Positions 33,875 to 45,921 of a stretch of 64,000 nt of DNA are shown one piece after another. The stretch lies in assembly GCA_018105865.1 (NCBI GenBank), contig CM030837.1, positions 7,718,225-7,782,224 on the forward strand, read 5' to 3'. A model generated the notes under the pieces. That model saw nothing but the letters and a program-made list of their open reading frames with translations, did no database searches and was not told where the DNA came from. The position numbers and the translations under genes were made by a program. Position 1 is the first letter of the stretch. The number at the start of each line of letters is the position of its first letter. Source of the stretch: Metaphire vulgaris. Taxonomy: Eukaryota > Annelida > Clitellata > Crassiclitellata > Megascolecidae.

Positions 33875-34058
33875 ACCTATGCGAAAGCGTCGCGCTTTGA
33901 ACGCTAGCGGAGGCTGGCAACGCTACTGCCTTAATTAAATACTACTTCGGTTGATATATCTGAACGCACCGCGCATGATTATACTGCCGTAGAAGAGATG
34001 TACCTGGCTAAACCATCTCAGCCAGTTGAGACCAAGGGAATCTCTCAGTTAGGTGTGT

Positions 34059-34060
<2 letters not shown>

Positions 34061-34128
<68 letters not shown>

Positions 34129-34290
34129 CAGACAGACAGACAGACAGAGACAGAGAGGCAGAGACAGACAGACAGAGATAGAGAGAGGAGAGAGACAGAC
34201 AGAGACAGCGACAGAGAGACAGCGACAGAGACAGACAGAGAGACAGCGACAGACAGAGACAGACAGAGATAAAGAGAGACAGATAGGGAG
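34061..34290. repeat. (GA)n then (GACA)n microsatellite
   Basis: Pure GA for 60 bp, then interrupted GACA/GAGA repeats. Confidence 0.95.
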
Positions 34291-34509
34291 ACAGATGCTC
34301 GTCGTGTTGACTGAGTAGGAATTCTTAGATATTCGGCAGTGAATGAATCGTATCCTTTGTCGTCGTCGTCATAGAAGAAGGACTCCCTTTCATTCCAGAG
34401 CAGCAGTCACGCCAGTGATTAGCGTGGGACAAACAACTGGACGGTTTGTCTAATAAATCACGTGAACAAAACCCGGAACTTTATCCTCCGTTTGACCGAA
34501 TTCTATATA

Positions 34510-34762
34510 CAGAGTGTCTCTGAAAAAACCACCAGCAGAAAAACTATGATTTCTTAACAATTATTCCTAAATATATTTCTAAAAACTTGCCATACGTGTA
34601 GAGCATATATTTCGCCATTTTCCTGCTTATTTTCATCTCATTTGCATGTAATGCGGCCATATTGTGAGTTATCAAAGTCAAACTTTGATTTTTACTAATC
34701 AGCCGCAGCTTGACAGGCCTATAAATCTAGCTTCACATAAATTTGGTTGCATGTCAATGATG

Positions 34763-34826
<64 letters not shown>

Positions 34827-35296
34827 CAGAGCCGGATTAAGGTTTTGTAGGCCCGTTTCACAAATTAATTATAGGCCCCACATGGCGATACCTTGGAACA
34901 AAAATGTCTTAAAATATTTAATAATTATATGGATGGATTTATTCATTGTCAAAAATCTCTCCTACGTGATTTAATTGCTGAAAACGCATCGATAATATTC
35001 AAATGCCACAATCGGTAACGGATATGACGTCACAGTGCCGTAAGTCTGAATACGGCCTCACACTGTACGAAGGCCAGAAAACAAGCATCAGCGCTCCTAG
35101 CGGATTAAGTTTAAGTCCCAAAACACTAAAAGTAAACAATCTTGTCTTAAACAGACAGAACATTTTTGGAAATAATAAGAAAAATAAGAAATATTTATGA
35201 GTAGGCCCGTTTCAATTGAAACATATGCAACATGGTTAATCCGGCTCTGAGTAGTAGTAGTAGTAGTAGTAATAGTAGTAGTAGTAGTAGTAGTAA

Positions 35297-35351
<55 letters not shown>

Positions 35352-35431
35352 CAGGCCCGCCGAGAGAAATTCCGGGCCCCTGTGCAGATAAAAATTTCTT
35401 GACGACTTTTTGCCGGGCCCTTTTCCACGCA

Positions 35432-35509
<78 letters not shown>

Positions 35510-35764
35510 CGACATTGATATGAAACAAACAAAAAAATTATGTGAAGCTAGATATTTAGGCCTGTTAAGCTGCGGCTGAGTAGTAAAAATAGAAGTTTGA
35601 TATCTCACAATTTGGCCAAATTGCATACAAATGAGATGAAAATAAACAGAAAGGTGGGGAAATATGTGCTGTACACGTATGGTAAATTTGATTTGATGGA
35701 AATATATTTAGGAATTTTTAAGAAATCATACTTTTTCTGCTGGGGGTTTTTCAGAGACACCCTA
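34510..35764. mobile_element. Fold-back mariner-like element with microsatellite core
   Basis: About 254 bp at 34510-34763 is repeated inverted at 35512-35764 at high identity (both read GTGTCTCTGAAAAA, TTTTCATCTCATTTG, AGCCGCAGCTTRACAGGCCT). TA flanks both ends (34508-34509, 35765-35766), as in Tc1/mariner elements. The arms end in (TAG)n at 34764-34826 and (CTA)n at 35431-35509, so the whole could fold as one long hairpin. The core was invaded by a hAT MITE (34827-35249) and by another fragment (35352-35430, TCAGGCCCGCCGA). No coding capacity. Confidence 0.82.
34827..35249. mobile_element. hAT MITE, CAGAGCCGGATTAA family, unsplit copy
   Basis: The ends are CAGAGCCGGATTAA and TTAATCCGGCTCTG; both flanks read AGTAGTAG, in keeping with insertion into (TAG)n. 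It is the reverse-oriented paralogue of 27118-29299 and shows that element's state before the Helitron arrived. It has about 126 bp (roughly 34997-35122) that the other copy lacks. Confidence 0.88.
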
Positions 35765-35844
35765 TATATACAGTAGAAACAATTTCAACATCCCAAAATT
35801 ATACATTATGATATAATTAACGCCGAGACTTTTAATTGCACAAT

Positions 35845-35847
<3 letters not shown>

Positions 35848-35894
<47 letters not shown>

Positions 35895-36302
35895 TCCATA
35901 TAGCCTACTGTAGAGCCGTACCAAGGACAGTCACATACGTTTAACTCTTAATATTGTCCGTCCATCTGTCTGTCTGTCTGTCTGTCCGTCCGTCCTTCCG
36001 TTCGCTCAGAGCGACCCAGCTGCGCAAAGGGGCTATCGGTTACTGATGGCCATCTCGTTACAGGTCGACGCTCTTCTGATGGCGCCATTACTTGAGACGT
36101 CTGTCGATCGGTGGATGTTGATTCAAAGTCTGGACTGATGCGAACTGATTTCGTTTTCAATTTCGTCTTCGGCGGCTGAGATAGCGCTTCAAAGTCAGCG
36201 CTCAAACTTTTCTGCCCATGGATCACTTTCAGTTCACTCCTTCACTTCGCTCTTATAACGTCTTTAAATTCTCTTCGTCCACTACTTAGCAGCAGTGGAA
36301 AC
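35848..36302. repeat. (AAT/ATT)n and (CTGT)n microsatellites and spacer
   Basis: An AATAAT...ATTATT tract at 35848-35894 is self-complementary; CTGT repeats lie at 35960-35995. The 92-residue minus-strand frame at 35948-36226 has no motif. Confidence 0.8.
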
Positions 36303-36549
36303 TGAGGTAAGGGTGGGAGCCAGACTCCACCCCCTACCCCCATTCTGACCTGGACCGGTCATGGTGTTTTTGCGCAAGACCGCTGGGAGAATTTTTTTTT
36401 GGGGGGGGAGTAGCATGATAGGAGAGAATACGTGAATACTTGAATGCGCTTAGAACTCCTTGACGAGGTTTTTTCTTGCGCGTCGGAAACTTTTAAATCA
36501 GAGAATGTCGATGTGCCCCCCTCAATTCCAGAACCTGGCTACGCCACTG
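36303..36549. mobile_element. Probable decayed MITE, GGCTACGCCACTG end
   Basis: The right end reads CTGGCTACGCCACTG, as in the CAGTGGCRTAGCC family. The left end is decayed. Flanks GTGGAAAC and ATGGAAAC differ at one base. Confidence 0.45.
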
Positions 36550-36724
36550 ATGGAAACGGAACCGAATCTATACAGAAGAGAGATTCGACTGAAATATGAG
36601 CGATGCGGCCAATCATACAATTGGCTTCGAATGTAAAGTTAACTCGATTGCCAGCAGCACCGATGTTTCATCGAGTACAAAACACGTGCAGAATACCTAC
36701 AACAGAGGTTCGATAAATCGTCTA

Positions 36725-36845
36725 GTACCGGTAGTCAGGAGGTTAGAACGCTGGACTGCATGCAAGAGCTTTCTCCTAGGCGTTTGGGAGCTGGACGAAA
36801 AGGAAAAGACCGGGGAGTCATGACTGTCATGTGTTCAATCGCTTA
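36725..36845 (+). repeat. tRNA-derived SINE head, degenerate
   Basis: GTCAGGAGGTTAGAACGCTGG resembles an A-box, and TGTGTTCAATCGC about 95 bases on resembles a B-box. The spacing is long for a tRNA, so this is tentative. The rest up to 37760 is unrecognised. Confidence 0.35.
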
Positions 36846-37760
36846 TAGAAGAGATATAGGGTACAGTATTACACTGTGCGGATCCTTCAATGTTTAGAGG
36901 GAAAATAAATGATCAAATCTTCGCGGGGCAGCAATAGCCAAGACTTATTACTTCCCGCAACTTCAATGGTAAAAGCAGGTAATGATTTGCCCATACCCGA
37001 TTTCGATCGTTAACAATTGGGCGCGGCGCTGATCTCCGATGTCAGGCAAGTAGCGACGCAGGTGGCTAAAACCATTTATTTAAAGTAGTTTGTCATTGCT
37101 TTCTTCATAATCGCGTTTTACCTGGAATAACCGTTATTGGTGCAAATGATTACTTTCTGTTTAACTGCAATGAGTGGGAAATGTCATCTGGTTTTTAAAG
37201 CCTGCTGCCTATACCCAATAATATTCGTCGTTATCAACGATTCTCCCAGTGAAACTAATTTCGCCGATGTATACCAAGGATCGTGCGATCTTTCTGGCTA
37301 AAGCGTCGAAAATCGCCATAACACATGCATTACAGCTTAGAAGCCGAGATTTTTCGCACGCGGTTGCAAATAGTAGGCCTATAATGCAGTACCCTGTACT
37401 TCAAACATTTTAGCTTTTGCTGGTAACGACTGACGCATTATTGCTGTTATGTAACGTCTAGGCCTGCATTACGCCATGACTTTACATAAACCAATCGCAA
37501 CGGACAATGTTAAGTTGGAGAATGCCGAACGAAATTGAATGACTTTGACTTCAATTTTTAAACGCATAACTGAAACTAACTTTATGCGCTTGTACCAAAT
37601 GCATGAGGTTAATTTAGGCGATACTCAAATGAGATTAGGCTGCGTTTTAGATGTCAAGTGGAAGGGGTTTCTTTGTGTGGATTATAGTTTTTAGCCTAAC
37701 TGTAAATGAAACTTTTTAACAACGTAAGCGTGACTGCATATAGTAATTATAGAATGATAG

Positions 37761-39419
37761 CACTGGTCTACATTTTTAAAAAAATTTTCTGCTGACCTAG
37801 GTATTTTTGCTGATTTTACCTAACTGATTTTATGAAGTCAAAAATTATGCAATACGTCAAATTTTTTTCGCAAATGAGAATGCTTAATTAAAGGTGTTAA
37901 AGTCAAACATAAGGAAAATAGGAAATTCTGAAGAACCGATAACACGTAATATTTTTATTCAGCCAAAAAATGAGTCTGTCTTCTAACCAAGAGAGCAATA
38001 AGAGCAATAGCTAGTTGCTTAAATTTAAGTTTTGAGAAAGGAATCTTCTCCAATTTTTGGATGCTCCGGTATAGTTATGGTCACAGTTGTCACGCTGTAA
38101 ACACCAGCGGTAGTCTGCCATAATGTTTGAGTTCCATCTGCCTTGATATCTACGTTCCATGGTCTTGATGTTGATGGAAGCATTCTCCTTGTTCTTCACT
38201 CATAGCTCCAAGATTTGAAGGGGTTTATGAAAGAAATGCAACTTGACACTCATGTTTGCTCCCAGTCTTGGAAAAGCAATCTTCGAATTTTTGAACTGAA
38301 AGGTTTTCTCGACTCTTAAGTAAGTCAGTAATCAGGTCGTAAAAAGCATCTTGTGACAACTATAACATCCCATTGATTCAATAAGTCCTTTGATGTTGAT
38401 GCAGTATACAAACTCCTCCTCCATATGGAAATGTTTGAAAAGATTCATTCTCTCTGCCATGATACATAAGCGTGGTTCCTGGAGCCAACACTGAATGAGG
38501 TTCTTTTCCTTCAGTCTTGAACCCAGTAATGACGACTTCTTTCAGATCTAGGTCTCATATTAGGTCATTAAACTCAGCTTTTGAATGTTTGGTTTCCAGC
38601 GTCAACTTCTAAGGGGCAATCGGTGTCTGTTGATGACAAAATTCATCGTTAAGAAACTCCCAAAGAGTTTGACAGGAACTTTGTGTAAGCAACTGGTCTC
38701 AGAGCAGAGGGAGATTTGGGTACTGGATGGAAGATTTTGTCTTTGTGGATATGCCTGAAAACAGGCAGAAGTAAAAGTCAACAACATGGTTTCGAAACCA
38801 TTTATAAGACTTTTCATGACCTTTAGTCTTTTTCTCTGACCTTTAGTCAAATTATGAACTGTCTGAGGCTTTCAACACATATTTATGTGGTGCCCAAGGT
38901 TTTCCTGGTGACCCAATTTAGTAATGCAAAATACATTACAAGCTTTATGCACAAATTCAGACACATCCCTTCTTTTTAGGTATTGTAAAACAACCACAAA
39001 TGTAGCAAAATTTGTCATTGGATCATTCCTGCACTGCCCACAAAGTGTTCCAGTGCTGGGTGACATATTCCACAGGAAGCTATTTAGAAGAGTTAAATTT
39101 GCTGCGACTTGAATGAACGACACTGCCGTGTTTCACGCTGCTTATATATAGGCCTATATCCATAAAATGCTGAGTCTGCAGTTTAAAACTGCCTATTAAA
39201 CTGTTGTATTATTAAATAGTTATGTCCACTGCATATTAAGCATATCTTTTATCCTTATCTTTTTGCGTATTCAATATAGCTAAAGAATTATAATACATAA
39301 TGCTAATAAGTAAACAGTAAATCAGTAAACAGCGTTTTGTGGAAAAACTGGAAAAATTTTTTGGATTCTTTCCTATAAAGATCACATGTTGTCTTCAAGT
39401 CAGCAAAACGTAGACCAGT
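37761..39419 (-). mobile_element. TIR-bounded transposon encoding a Cys-rich protein (copy 2)
   Basis: The ends are CACTGGTCTACATTT (37761) and, inverted, ACTGGTCTACGTTTT (39419 downward), matching copy 1 at 13142-15835. The protein remnant inside runs on the minus strand. It is 1.66 kb, so internally deleted relative to copy 1. No clear target duplication was found. Confidence 0.62.
38011..39123 (-). pseudogene. Cys-rich transposon protein, second broken copy
   Basis: The first part (39123-38872) reads C-G-Q-CRNDPMTNF and CITKLGHQENLGHH, aligning with the CRNSSDTFYY and CKIGDQDK part of copy 1. Downstream, in shifting frames, are SSIQYPNLP, KAEFNDLI.DLDLKEV, GAMSEEQGECFHQH and finally TMERRYQGRWNSNIMADY (38170-38100), a C-terminal block copy 1 retains only as scraps. 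Many stops. Copies 1 and 2 are clearly diverged, so they are not a recent duplication. Confidence 0.68.
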
Positions 39420-39768
39420 AAGCGATGGAATTAGTTTTGATTTCTGCTCAAGGGAGATGCTCTGTTTCGAAGATGACGTTGTAAAAAGTTGGAATAATGT
39501 TTGTTTGCAAACGCAAATAAAAGTCGGAAACTTATAGATGAGTTCCTACAGCGTAAACACGATATTGTCTCAATAGATAAACCATATAGAAGAGTGGCTG
39601 ATACAGAAATAGAAGATACACTGTACTAGACCAGGCGGATTTAACTAAAAAGTTCCTCTAATAAGTAGACTATGTTTTTAAAAATTTCTCTTTCCTATGT
39701 TCCTATGTAACATAAAATTTAGTTGCTTTCATATTTTCGCAGATAGGAGACAGCGGGTGCATCGAACT
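39420..39768. other. Non-coding spacer
   Basis: Nothing recognised. Confidence 0.5.
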
Positions 39769-39771
39769 TGA

Positions 39772-39850
<79 letters not shown>
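39769..39850. repeat. (TC)n microsatellite
   Basis: CT dinucleotides with two CTGT interruptions. Confidence 0.95.
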
Positions 39851-39851
<1 letters not shown>

Positions 39852-40669
39852 ATAAGGAGATTGGGGGCAACAACACCTGTTCTCCAACAGTTGTCTGCAG
39901 CACCAGCATTATTGAATAGAAACCATTCAAACCAAGAATGATTTGAATAACAACCGCCAACAAAGGCCCGAACATGCTCTAAATACCATTAGAAGATGCT
40001 GCAACAACAGCAACCGACCAAACAACAACAACAACAACAAGGAAGCGATGATATGTTGCCCTAAGCGACGAAACCCGTTAAATCATCCACACATCATATT
40101 CCTACCCGCGGACAAATATTGCTATAGAATTAAATATATATACAGCTCTTACCTGGCTGTTTCAACGCAATGCGTCAAACAAACGAGAAAAGAAGAATGC
40201 GGTTGTAACGTCGACAGGCGTTGATGATGTCTCTGCGTCGAAAGTAAATCCCGATTTATATCGAAAGCTTCTCTTCGATAAACACCGAACCAGTTCCGTC
40301 GTCAGCATCCGCTGCTATCTCCTCTCACCGACTCTGAGCGCCGCTCACAGCACGCCGACGGATCTTAAGGATCATCGAGGCTCCCTCTGCCCTCCCTCTG
40401 CCCTCGATCCCCCTCCTCTCAACGCCCGAGAGGCGTCAACTGCAGCGGCCTCCGGCGCTCCACGCGCAGCTGTTTGCCGCCGGCCAAAAGATCAGAGGCG
40501 ACGAAGACAACGAGCGCCATCAACAGGATCCCCAGGAAGAGATACAGAGATACACGGATAGACAGACTGTCAAGCGGAGGAATGTAGGGAATGCAGGGAA
40601 TATAGAAAGACGGCATAGGAGGAAATGGACAGGCCGAAAAACGGAATATATATACACTATATATATATC

Positions 40670-40673
<4 letters not shown>
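39851..40673. other. Non-coding spacer
   Basis: No gene recognised; a short (AAC)n at 40024-40040. Confidence 0.45.

Positions 40674-40733
<60 letters not shown>
40674..40733. repeat. (TA)n microsatellite
   Basis: Pure TA tract; the target of the Helitron-like element that follows. Confidence 0.95.
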
Positions 40734-40734
<1 letters not shown>

Positions 40735-41297
40735 TAGAAAGATGCTCGCTTCGCTCGCGCTCGCTTCGCTCGCAGTGCAGGATAATACTAATCCAATACC
40801 TATACCTAATACCCAACCATTGAATTCATGCTGAACTACATTTCAATGATCGCCACCTAGCCAAGCTCTGCGCCACGTAATAATTAGGCCTATGTACGTT
40901 AAAATCACGCAACTGTGACCATTTGTGACGCTGTACACGTATTTTTGTGTACGTTAAAATGTACGTTAAAATTGCGCAACTACCTCAGGCTGCGAACAAT
41001 TGTTACCAATAGCAACGTCGTCGCACGCCCAGCCCTCTGACGCTGCAATGACTCGACTAAACCGTGTTAAACTACGATTCTACGAACAATTGTTACCAAT
41101 AGCAACGTCGTCTTCGAACATCGTCCACCAACGCATCGCGACGTAAGGACTAAACGGTCTAAACCGTCTACCAATAGTCAACGCTCGCCCACCAACGCAT
41201 CGCGACGTAAGGACTAAACGGTCTAAACCGTCTACCAATAGTCATCAACCAATCAGAACGCTTGAAGGTAACAGACAGAGAGACATACAGATAAGGA
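40734..41297 (-). mobile_element. Helitron-like element A, 564 bp
   Basis: Read on the minus strand it starts TCCTTATCTGTATGTC (41297 downward) and ends GAGCATCTTTCTAG at 40734, within TA-rich DNA and with no target duplication. The 3' region has GCGAGCGAAGCGAGC repeats that may form the terminal hairpin. The body has two direct copies of about 68 bp (CCACCAACGCATCGCGACG, then ACGGTCTAAACCGT, a palindrome) and a CCAATCAGAACGC block. It shares both ends with element B. Confidence 0.6.
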
Positions 41298-41322
41298 TTT
41301 TAATATTATATATATATATATA

Positions 41323-41727
41323 CTAGAAAGATGGAATGAACAATTGAACGTACGCTTCGTCAAACGCTTCTTCGAAGTTTCCAATAGCAACGTCGTCTTC
41401 GATTCGCCCACCAACGCATCGCGACGTTGTACACTTTATGACGCTGTAACGTACGCTTCGTCAAACGCTTCGCGTGGCCGTTCGCTTCGCGTCGCCGTTC
41501 GCTTCGCGTCGCCGTTCGCTTCGCGTCGCCGTTCGCTTGGCGAAGCCGTTCACTTGGCGAAGCGAACTCGCCTAAGGTTCCAGAACGACCAATCAGAACG
41601 CTCACCCAGCCAACCAATCAGAACGCTTGAAGGTAACGAATGAGAACGTCACACAGCCAACCAATCAGAACGCTCACACAGCCAGCCAATCAGAACGCTT
41701 GAAGGTAACAGACATACAGAGCAAGGA
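41323..41727 (-). mobile_element. Helitron-like element B, 405 bp
   Basis: The same ends as A (minus strand TCCTTGCTCTGTATGTC ... CCATCTTTCTAG). A 25-bp TA-rich spacer separates them. The body holds three or more 17-bp repeats (CCGTTCGCTTCGCGTCG) at about 41475-41530 and four CCAATCAGAACGCT blocks between 41588 and 41700. Confidence 0.6.
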
Positions 41728-42211
41728 TCTTAATATTATATATATATAGGCCTTACTAGCATATGAACAGTCGTCTTACTGCATATCTTTTTTAATATCT
41801 TGGCTCGATGAAGATGAATATGGACGTAAGAGATAAAATAAGTGAGGTGATACCATTTCTATGTCGTTCCGAATGAAGCTGTCACATTTGGCTTTGAAAA
41901 TCGGAGTCAAGAGTTCACGGCATATCAAGTGTTTTGCCGAACTGGCCTTTGAGATGCACAAGGGCGAAGAAATTGTGTTTCAAATTTCATGGGAGGGTTT
42001 GTTTGACTTGATCTTTCGCCTCCATTTCAGAGTAAATTCTGTCGTAGAAGCGACATTTGAACACAGCTGGTGAAAGGTGTTCCGAAGCCTACAAAGTAAA
42101 GAGTTTTTAGTAGTCCGAGACACACACCCCCCCGTTCTGTCCATTCTGCCTTAGTCGCTGCCCAGGACTACACGCTCGTAGACGAACACACCACCTTCGT
42201 ACAGAGTGTGT
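41728..42211. other. Non-coding spacer
   Basis: Opposed frames at 41776-42073, no motif. Confidence 0.4.
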
Positions 42212-42219
42212 ACTCCGGC

Positions 42220-42613
42220 CAGTGATGTCAGTGGACTTTTTGAAGAAAAAACCAGATTGTGTCTATTAAAAAGTCCAGAAAAGCCCAGATTTGATAACAG
42301 GCTCTAAAGCCTCTAACCCAACTTCAAAAATTGCAAAAAAATCAATTTCCCTGGTAAATCGAGTAGTCATCTGCCTCTAAAAAAAGCGGCGATGACCTTT
42401 TTCTGCTTGTCAGACTTCTTTTTCTTTTTTTCACATTGAAAATACACACATAGAAAGAGTGCTGGACACAGTCAAATGAATCAAATATTGCAAAAATAAT
42501 CAAATTTCAAGAAATTCTGAAAAAAGCCCGGATTCCGCAAAATAGTCCAGATCTCCAGACTAGGTCTGAAAACCCCAAACCTGGGAAAACAAATCCCAGC
42601 ACTGACATCACTG
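42220..42613. mobile_element. hAT MITE, CAGTGATGTCAGTG ends, 394 bp
   Basis: The ends CAGTGATGTCAGTG and CACTGACATCACTG are inverted; flanks ACTCCGGC and ACCCCGGC differ at one base (42212-42219, 42614-42621). It contains TGACCTTTTTCTGCTTGTCA at 42393-42412. Confidence 0.85.
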
Positions 42614-42989
42614 ACCCCGGCCGGCCGTTCAGTCCTGCACTTATATCCACTTCCAAGTGTAGCAGAAGAAAGCGCTATTATTGCAGAGGTGGTCACAGCA
42701 ACAGATTACCAATAAGCAGTTCAGAAACAGAGTCCCCCCGCCCCATGCCGCGCGGTCTGTTTATGAGACGGGCAATTTTGGGAATGACAGAGGCCTACGG
42801 GTTATACTTTGGGTTGTAGCGGAGTGAGGATTTTGTAGACGAGTAAACTTTGAGAATACAGTATCATCGTCGGCTGACAGATGCGGCCACCGTGAAACCA
42901 GAACTTTCGCATTTGAAAAGCAGCCAGTGAATAGCGCGTACAAAATAATAAAACGCTTTGACGGACAGAAGCACATGTTCCCCAACAGA

Positions 42990-43047
<58 letters not shown>

Positions 43048-43217
43048 GATCACGCAAAAACACAACAGAGATCTCCTCTACAGACAACGCTGTTTATGAA
43101 GACACACAGAGGCAAACAAAGCCGAAAGGTTATTCGTTCGTTTATTTATATTGAAATGGAACGACTTTTGTAGCAAATAAATTGAATTATTTAAACTCAC
43201 GCACGCGCATACGTACA

Positions 43218-43263
<46 letters not shown>

Positions 43264-43332
43264 CCCATACGCACCTAGATAGCCATATAGATATAGTTAA
43301 TATAGGCTGAAGAAGACGCGAAAGAAATCAAA

Positions 43333-43420
<88 letters not shown>

Positions 43421-43432
43421 TGGACAATTTAT
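42614..43432. repeat. Spacer with (TA)n, (AC)n and (TTA)n microsatellites
   Basis: TA at 42992-43046, AC at 43222-43258 and TTA at 43334-43418, the last running into AATTTATATAGCGCT, the inverted SINE-like tail motif. Confidence 0.85.
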
Positions 43433-43790
43433 ATAGCGCTGTAGCATAGTGAAAATACTAAAGTCAAAAGCGCTGTCAAAAGTCAAAGTCAAAATACCAA
43501 AGTCAAAAACATAGTGATGCAAATACAATATATAGAAATCCCGGCGAGAAAGAACGCCGTTGAGAAAGAAAGGGAACGAAAACAGTAAATAAAATAAGAA
43601 GAATATCAGAGAAAGATACAGACAGACATACAGAGACAAAGACACAGACAGACAGACAGAGACAAAGACACAGAGAGTCAGAGACAGACAGATACTGTAT
43701 AGACAGACCGACAGACAGACATACAAACAGACCGACGGACAGGCAGACAGACAGCGAGAGAGAAACACAGAGAGAGTGAGAGAGAAACAC

Positions 43791-43841
<51 letters not shown>

Positions 43842-43912
43842 GAGAGAGAGAGAGAGAGAGGAAGAGAGAGAGAGGAAGAGAGAGAGAGAAGAGAGAGAGA
43901 AACAGATGCGTG
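43433..43912. repeat. GACA/GA-rich microsatellite region
   Basis: CAGACAGAGACA repeats from about 43615 and GA repeats from 43775 to 43905. The long SLSLSL and ERERER frames are artefacts. Confidence 0.85.
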
Positions 43913-45310
43913 GCCGCTGTATAGTAGTCAATTAAAGTTCCTTATTCTGATTCGCCAATCGCTTATTATCGCAGCAGGACCCACAAAAGAAGCTGAACTA
44001 CTTACTCAAAGGAAATACCAGATGGAGAACCAGGGGAAAACCCCTCCGTTTCCGTTCGCTAACTATATCTGATTCAGAGCCTTCTTCCATTCATCTTCAA
44101 CAGGGGAACGTCGCAACAGGACTTCTTGACCGACTGAACTTGAGCGACCCCTTCCCCTCTCTGGCCTGCATAAGAGTTTAAGAATCCAAACGGCGATGAC
44201 AGGTTCAAGGACCAGAAATTTTGGAGTTCTCCGCATCATCAAAGCAGATTCTGCTCCGGAATTCCTATGAAGTATCCTCCATTTGGCAAAATGGTAAAAC
44301 TGTGAACTTAGGCCCTGTTCTCTTTCTTTCCAACGATGACAATCTGGGGTAAATTATTCCGACTCTACACTTTTATCGCGGGTGGGGGTATGCAAGTGGA
44401 GGGCACGATGCATCTTTTATCAAAAAGGAAGTGATGATTGCGGAACGAAAGGAACTTATGCTAATAATCATGTGCTGATCAGCTCAATTTCAAGTGAAAT
44501 CGTATAGCAATGCAATGGGGTGAAATGGGAAATGTAAATGACGCAATGTAATGGAATAAAATGGTCCATGAATTTTGAGTTGGACCTCTCCGTTGAAGTC
44601 ATCGATTTTCGTCATCTTTGACATTTTCTTTTCCCGTTTTAAGTTGTCCAAAGCCGCACAAAATGCCTCGATATCCTCCTCACTGCTCGCTGTCATCGTG
44701 GACGAGCACAATTCGATAAACACGTAGTGCCGTTTAAAACTAGTATAAAGGTTTACTTTTTTGTTTTCTTGTTTTCTCATATGTTGTGAAAAAGATGGGA
44801 ACATAGATAGATGCGAAACATTTGCAGGAATGCCAGAATGAAGCAATACAGAAAGAGACGTGAGAGGCAATATCATAATTATGTGACTCATTTTTCTTCT
44901 TCTTCGCGGCTTCCGTTTCAAGCGTATCATTCGACAAAGGGAGGATGACCTGGTGCGGGTGTAGGGGGTGGGGGGCTGGAGAAGGTCGAAATCCAGTTCC
45001 TTTCAGACACCTGTCGTCGTCTACAGTTTCAAACTTTTCAAAGTTCTGGCGACAGACGCCGTCGACTTGCATAATCATCATCATCGTCGTCGTCGTCGCT
45101 GCGTCTTCCTCGCCAAGCGTTCCTCCTCTGGCCACGGGGCAAGCGGTGAAGTCATGTCAATGAACCTCTTCGCCGATGCTGTGGGGGGGGGAGGGTAGGG
45201 GTAGGGGTAATATCACTTACGAAAATATCTGCAACTGTCCTCCGTTTTAAAAACGCGGAGATGTAGTTACGTGGGACGACAAAACTAAGGTGAAGGCTTA
45301 ATTCGTCAGA
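43913..45310. other. Non-coding; one unassigned open frame (44490-44930, minus)
   Basis: The minus-strand frame ends in a moderately protein-like stretch (EEDIEAFCAALDNLKREKKM...) but has no recognised motif and no convincing splice sites, so it is not called. Confidence 0.35.
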
Positions 45311-45512
45311 ATGTCAGAATTATATACATTGTTATACACTACATATAGGTCTATAAGTATATATAAATATGTACATTGTACATATTCGAATATATATATA
45401 TATTATATATACATTTATTTATTTATTTATTTATCCGAATGCCGCTCCAAGGACAATATAGATTATAAAATAAATTATGAAATAAATTTATATATAATTA
45501 TATATAAATATA

Positions 45513-45547
<35 letters not shown>

Positions 45548-45913
45548 CCTTGCTTAGCCATAATGTCCCAACAACGAGGCTATTGATAAGATAACCTTCG
45601 CTTGACTGACCGTGACCACTCCATTTCTGTTATATAGCTATATTAATTCGTGAGCGCTATATAAAAAGATAAAAAGATCACGAGTGTTTTCCTTCTTGCA
45701 GTACTTTAAAATGAATCTAATTTACCGACTCTGCAATAGGCCATAGTTTCACAGGTATAATGCACCAGTGCGCCTGATAAGTTTACGTTGGCAGGGACGT
45801 AGTTAAATCGTACGCTGGTCTTCTTTCTATGCAACAAAATATTAGAAGTAAAAGTTGAACCCATTCTCCATTAGACCGTTTGAAATTTAGCGACCACGTG
45901 TCTGTTCTGTCTC
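45311..45913. repeat. AT-rich spacer with TATATAA repeats
   Basis: (TTTA)n at 45415-45434 and (TA)n at 45521-45544, with GAGCGCTATATAAAA at 45652, the SINE-like tail motif. Confidence 0.7.
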
Positions 45914-45921
45914 CTGTAGAA

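Noticed and set aside
44490..45135. Two overlapping minus-strand frames as a gene
   Set aside because: They are in different phases of the same DNA, contain a CAT/CGT microsatellite and have no recognised motif or splice sites.
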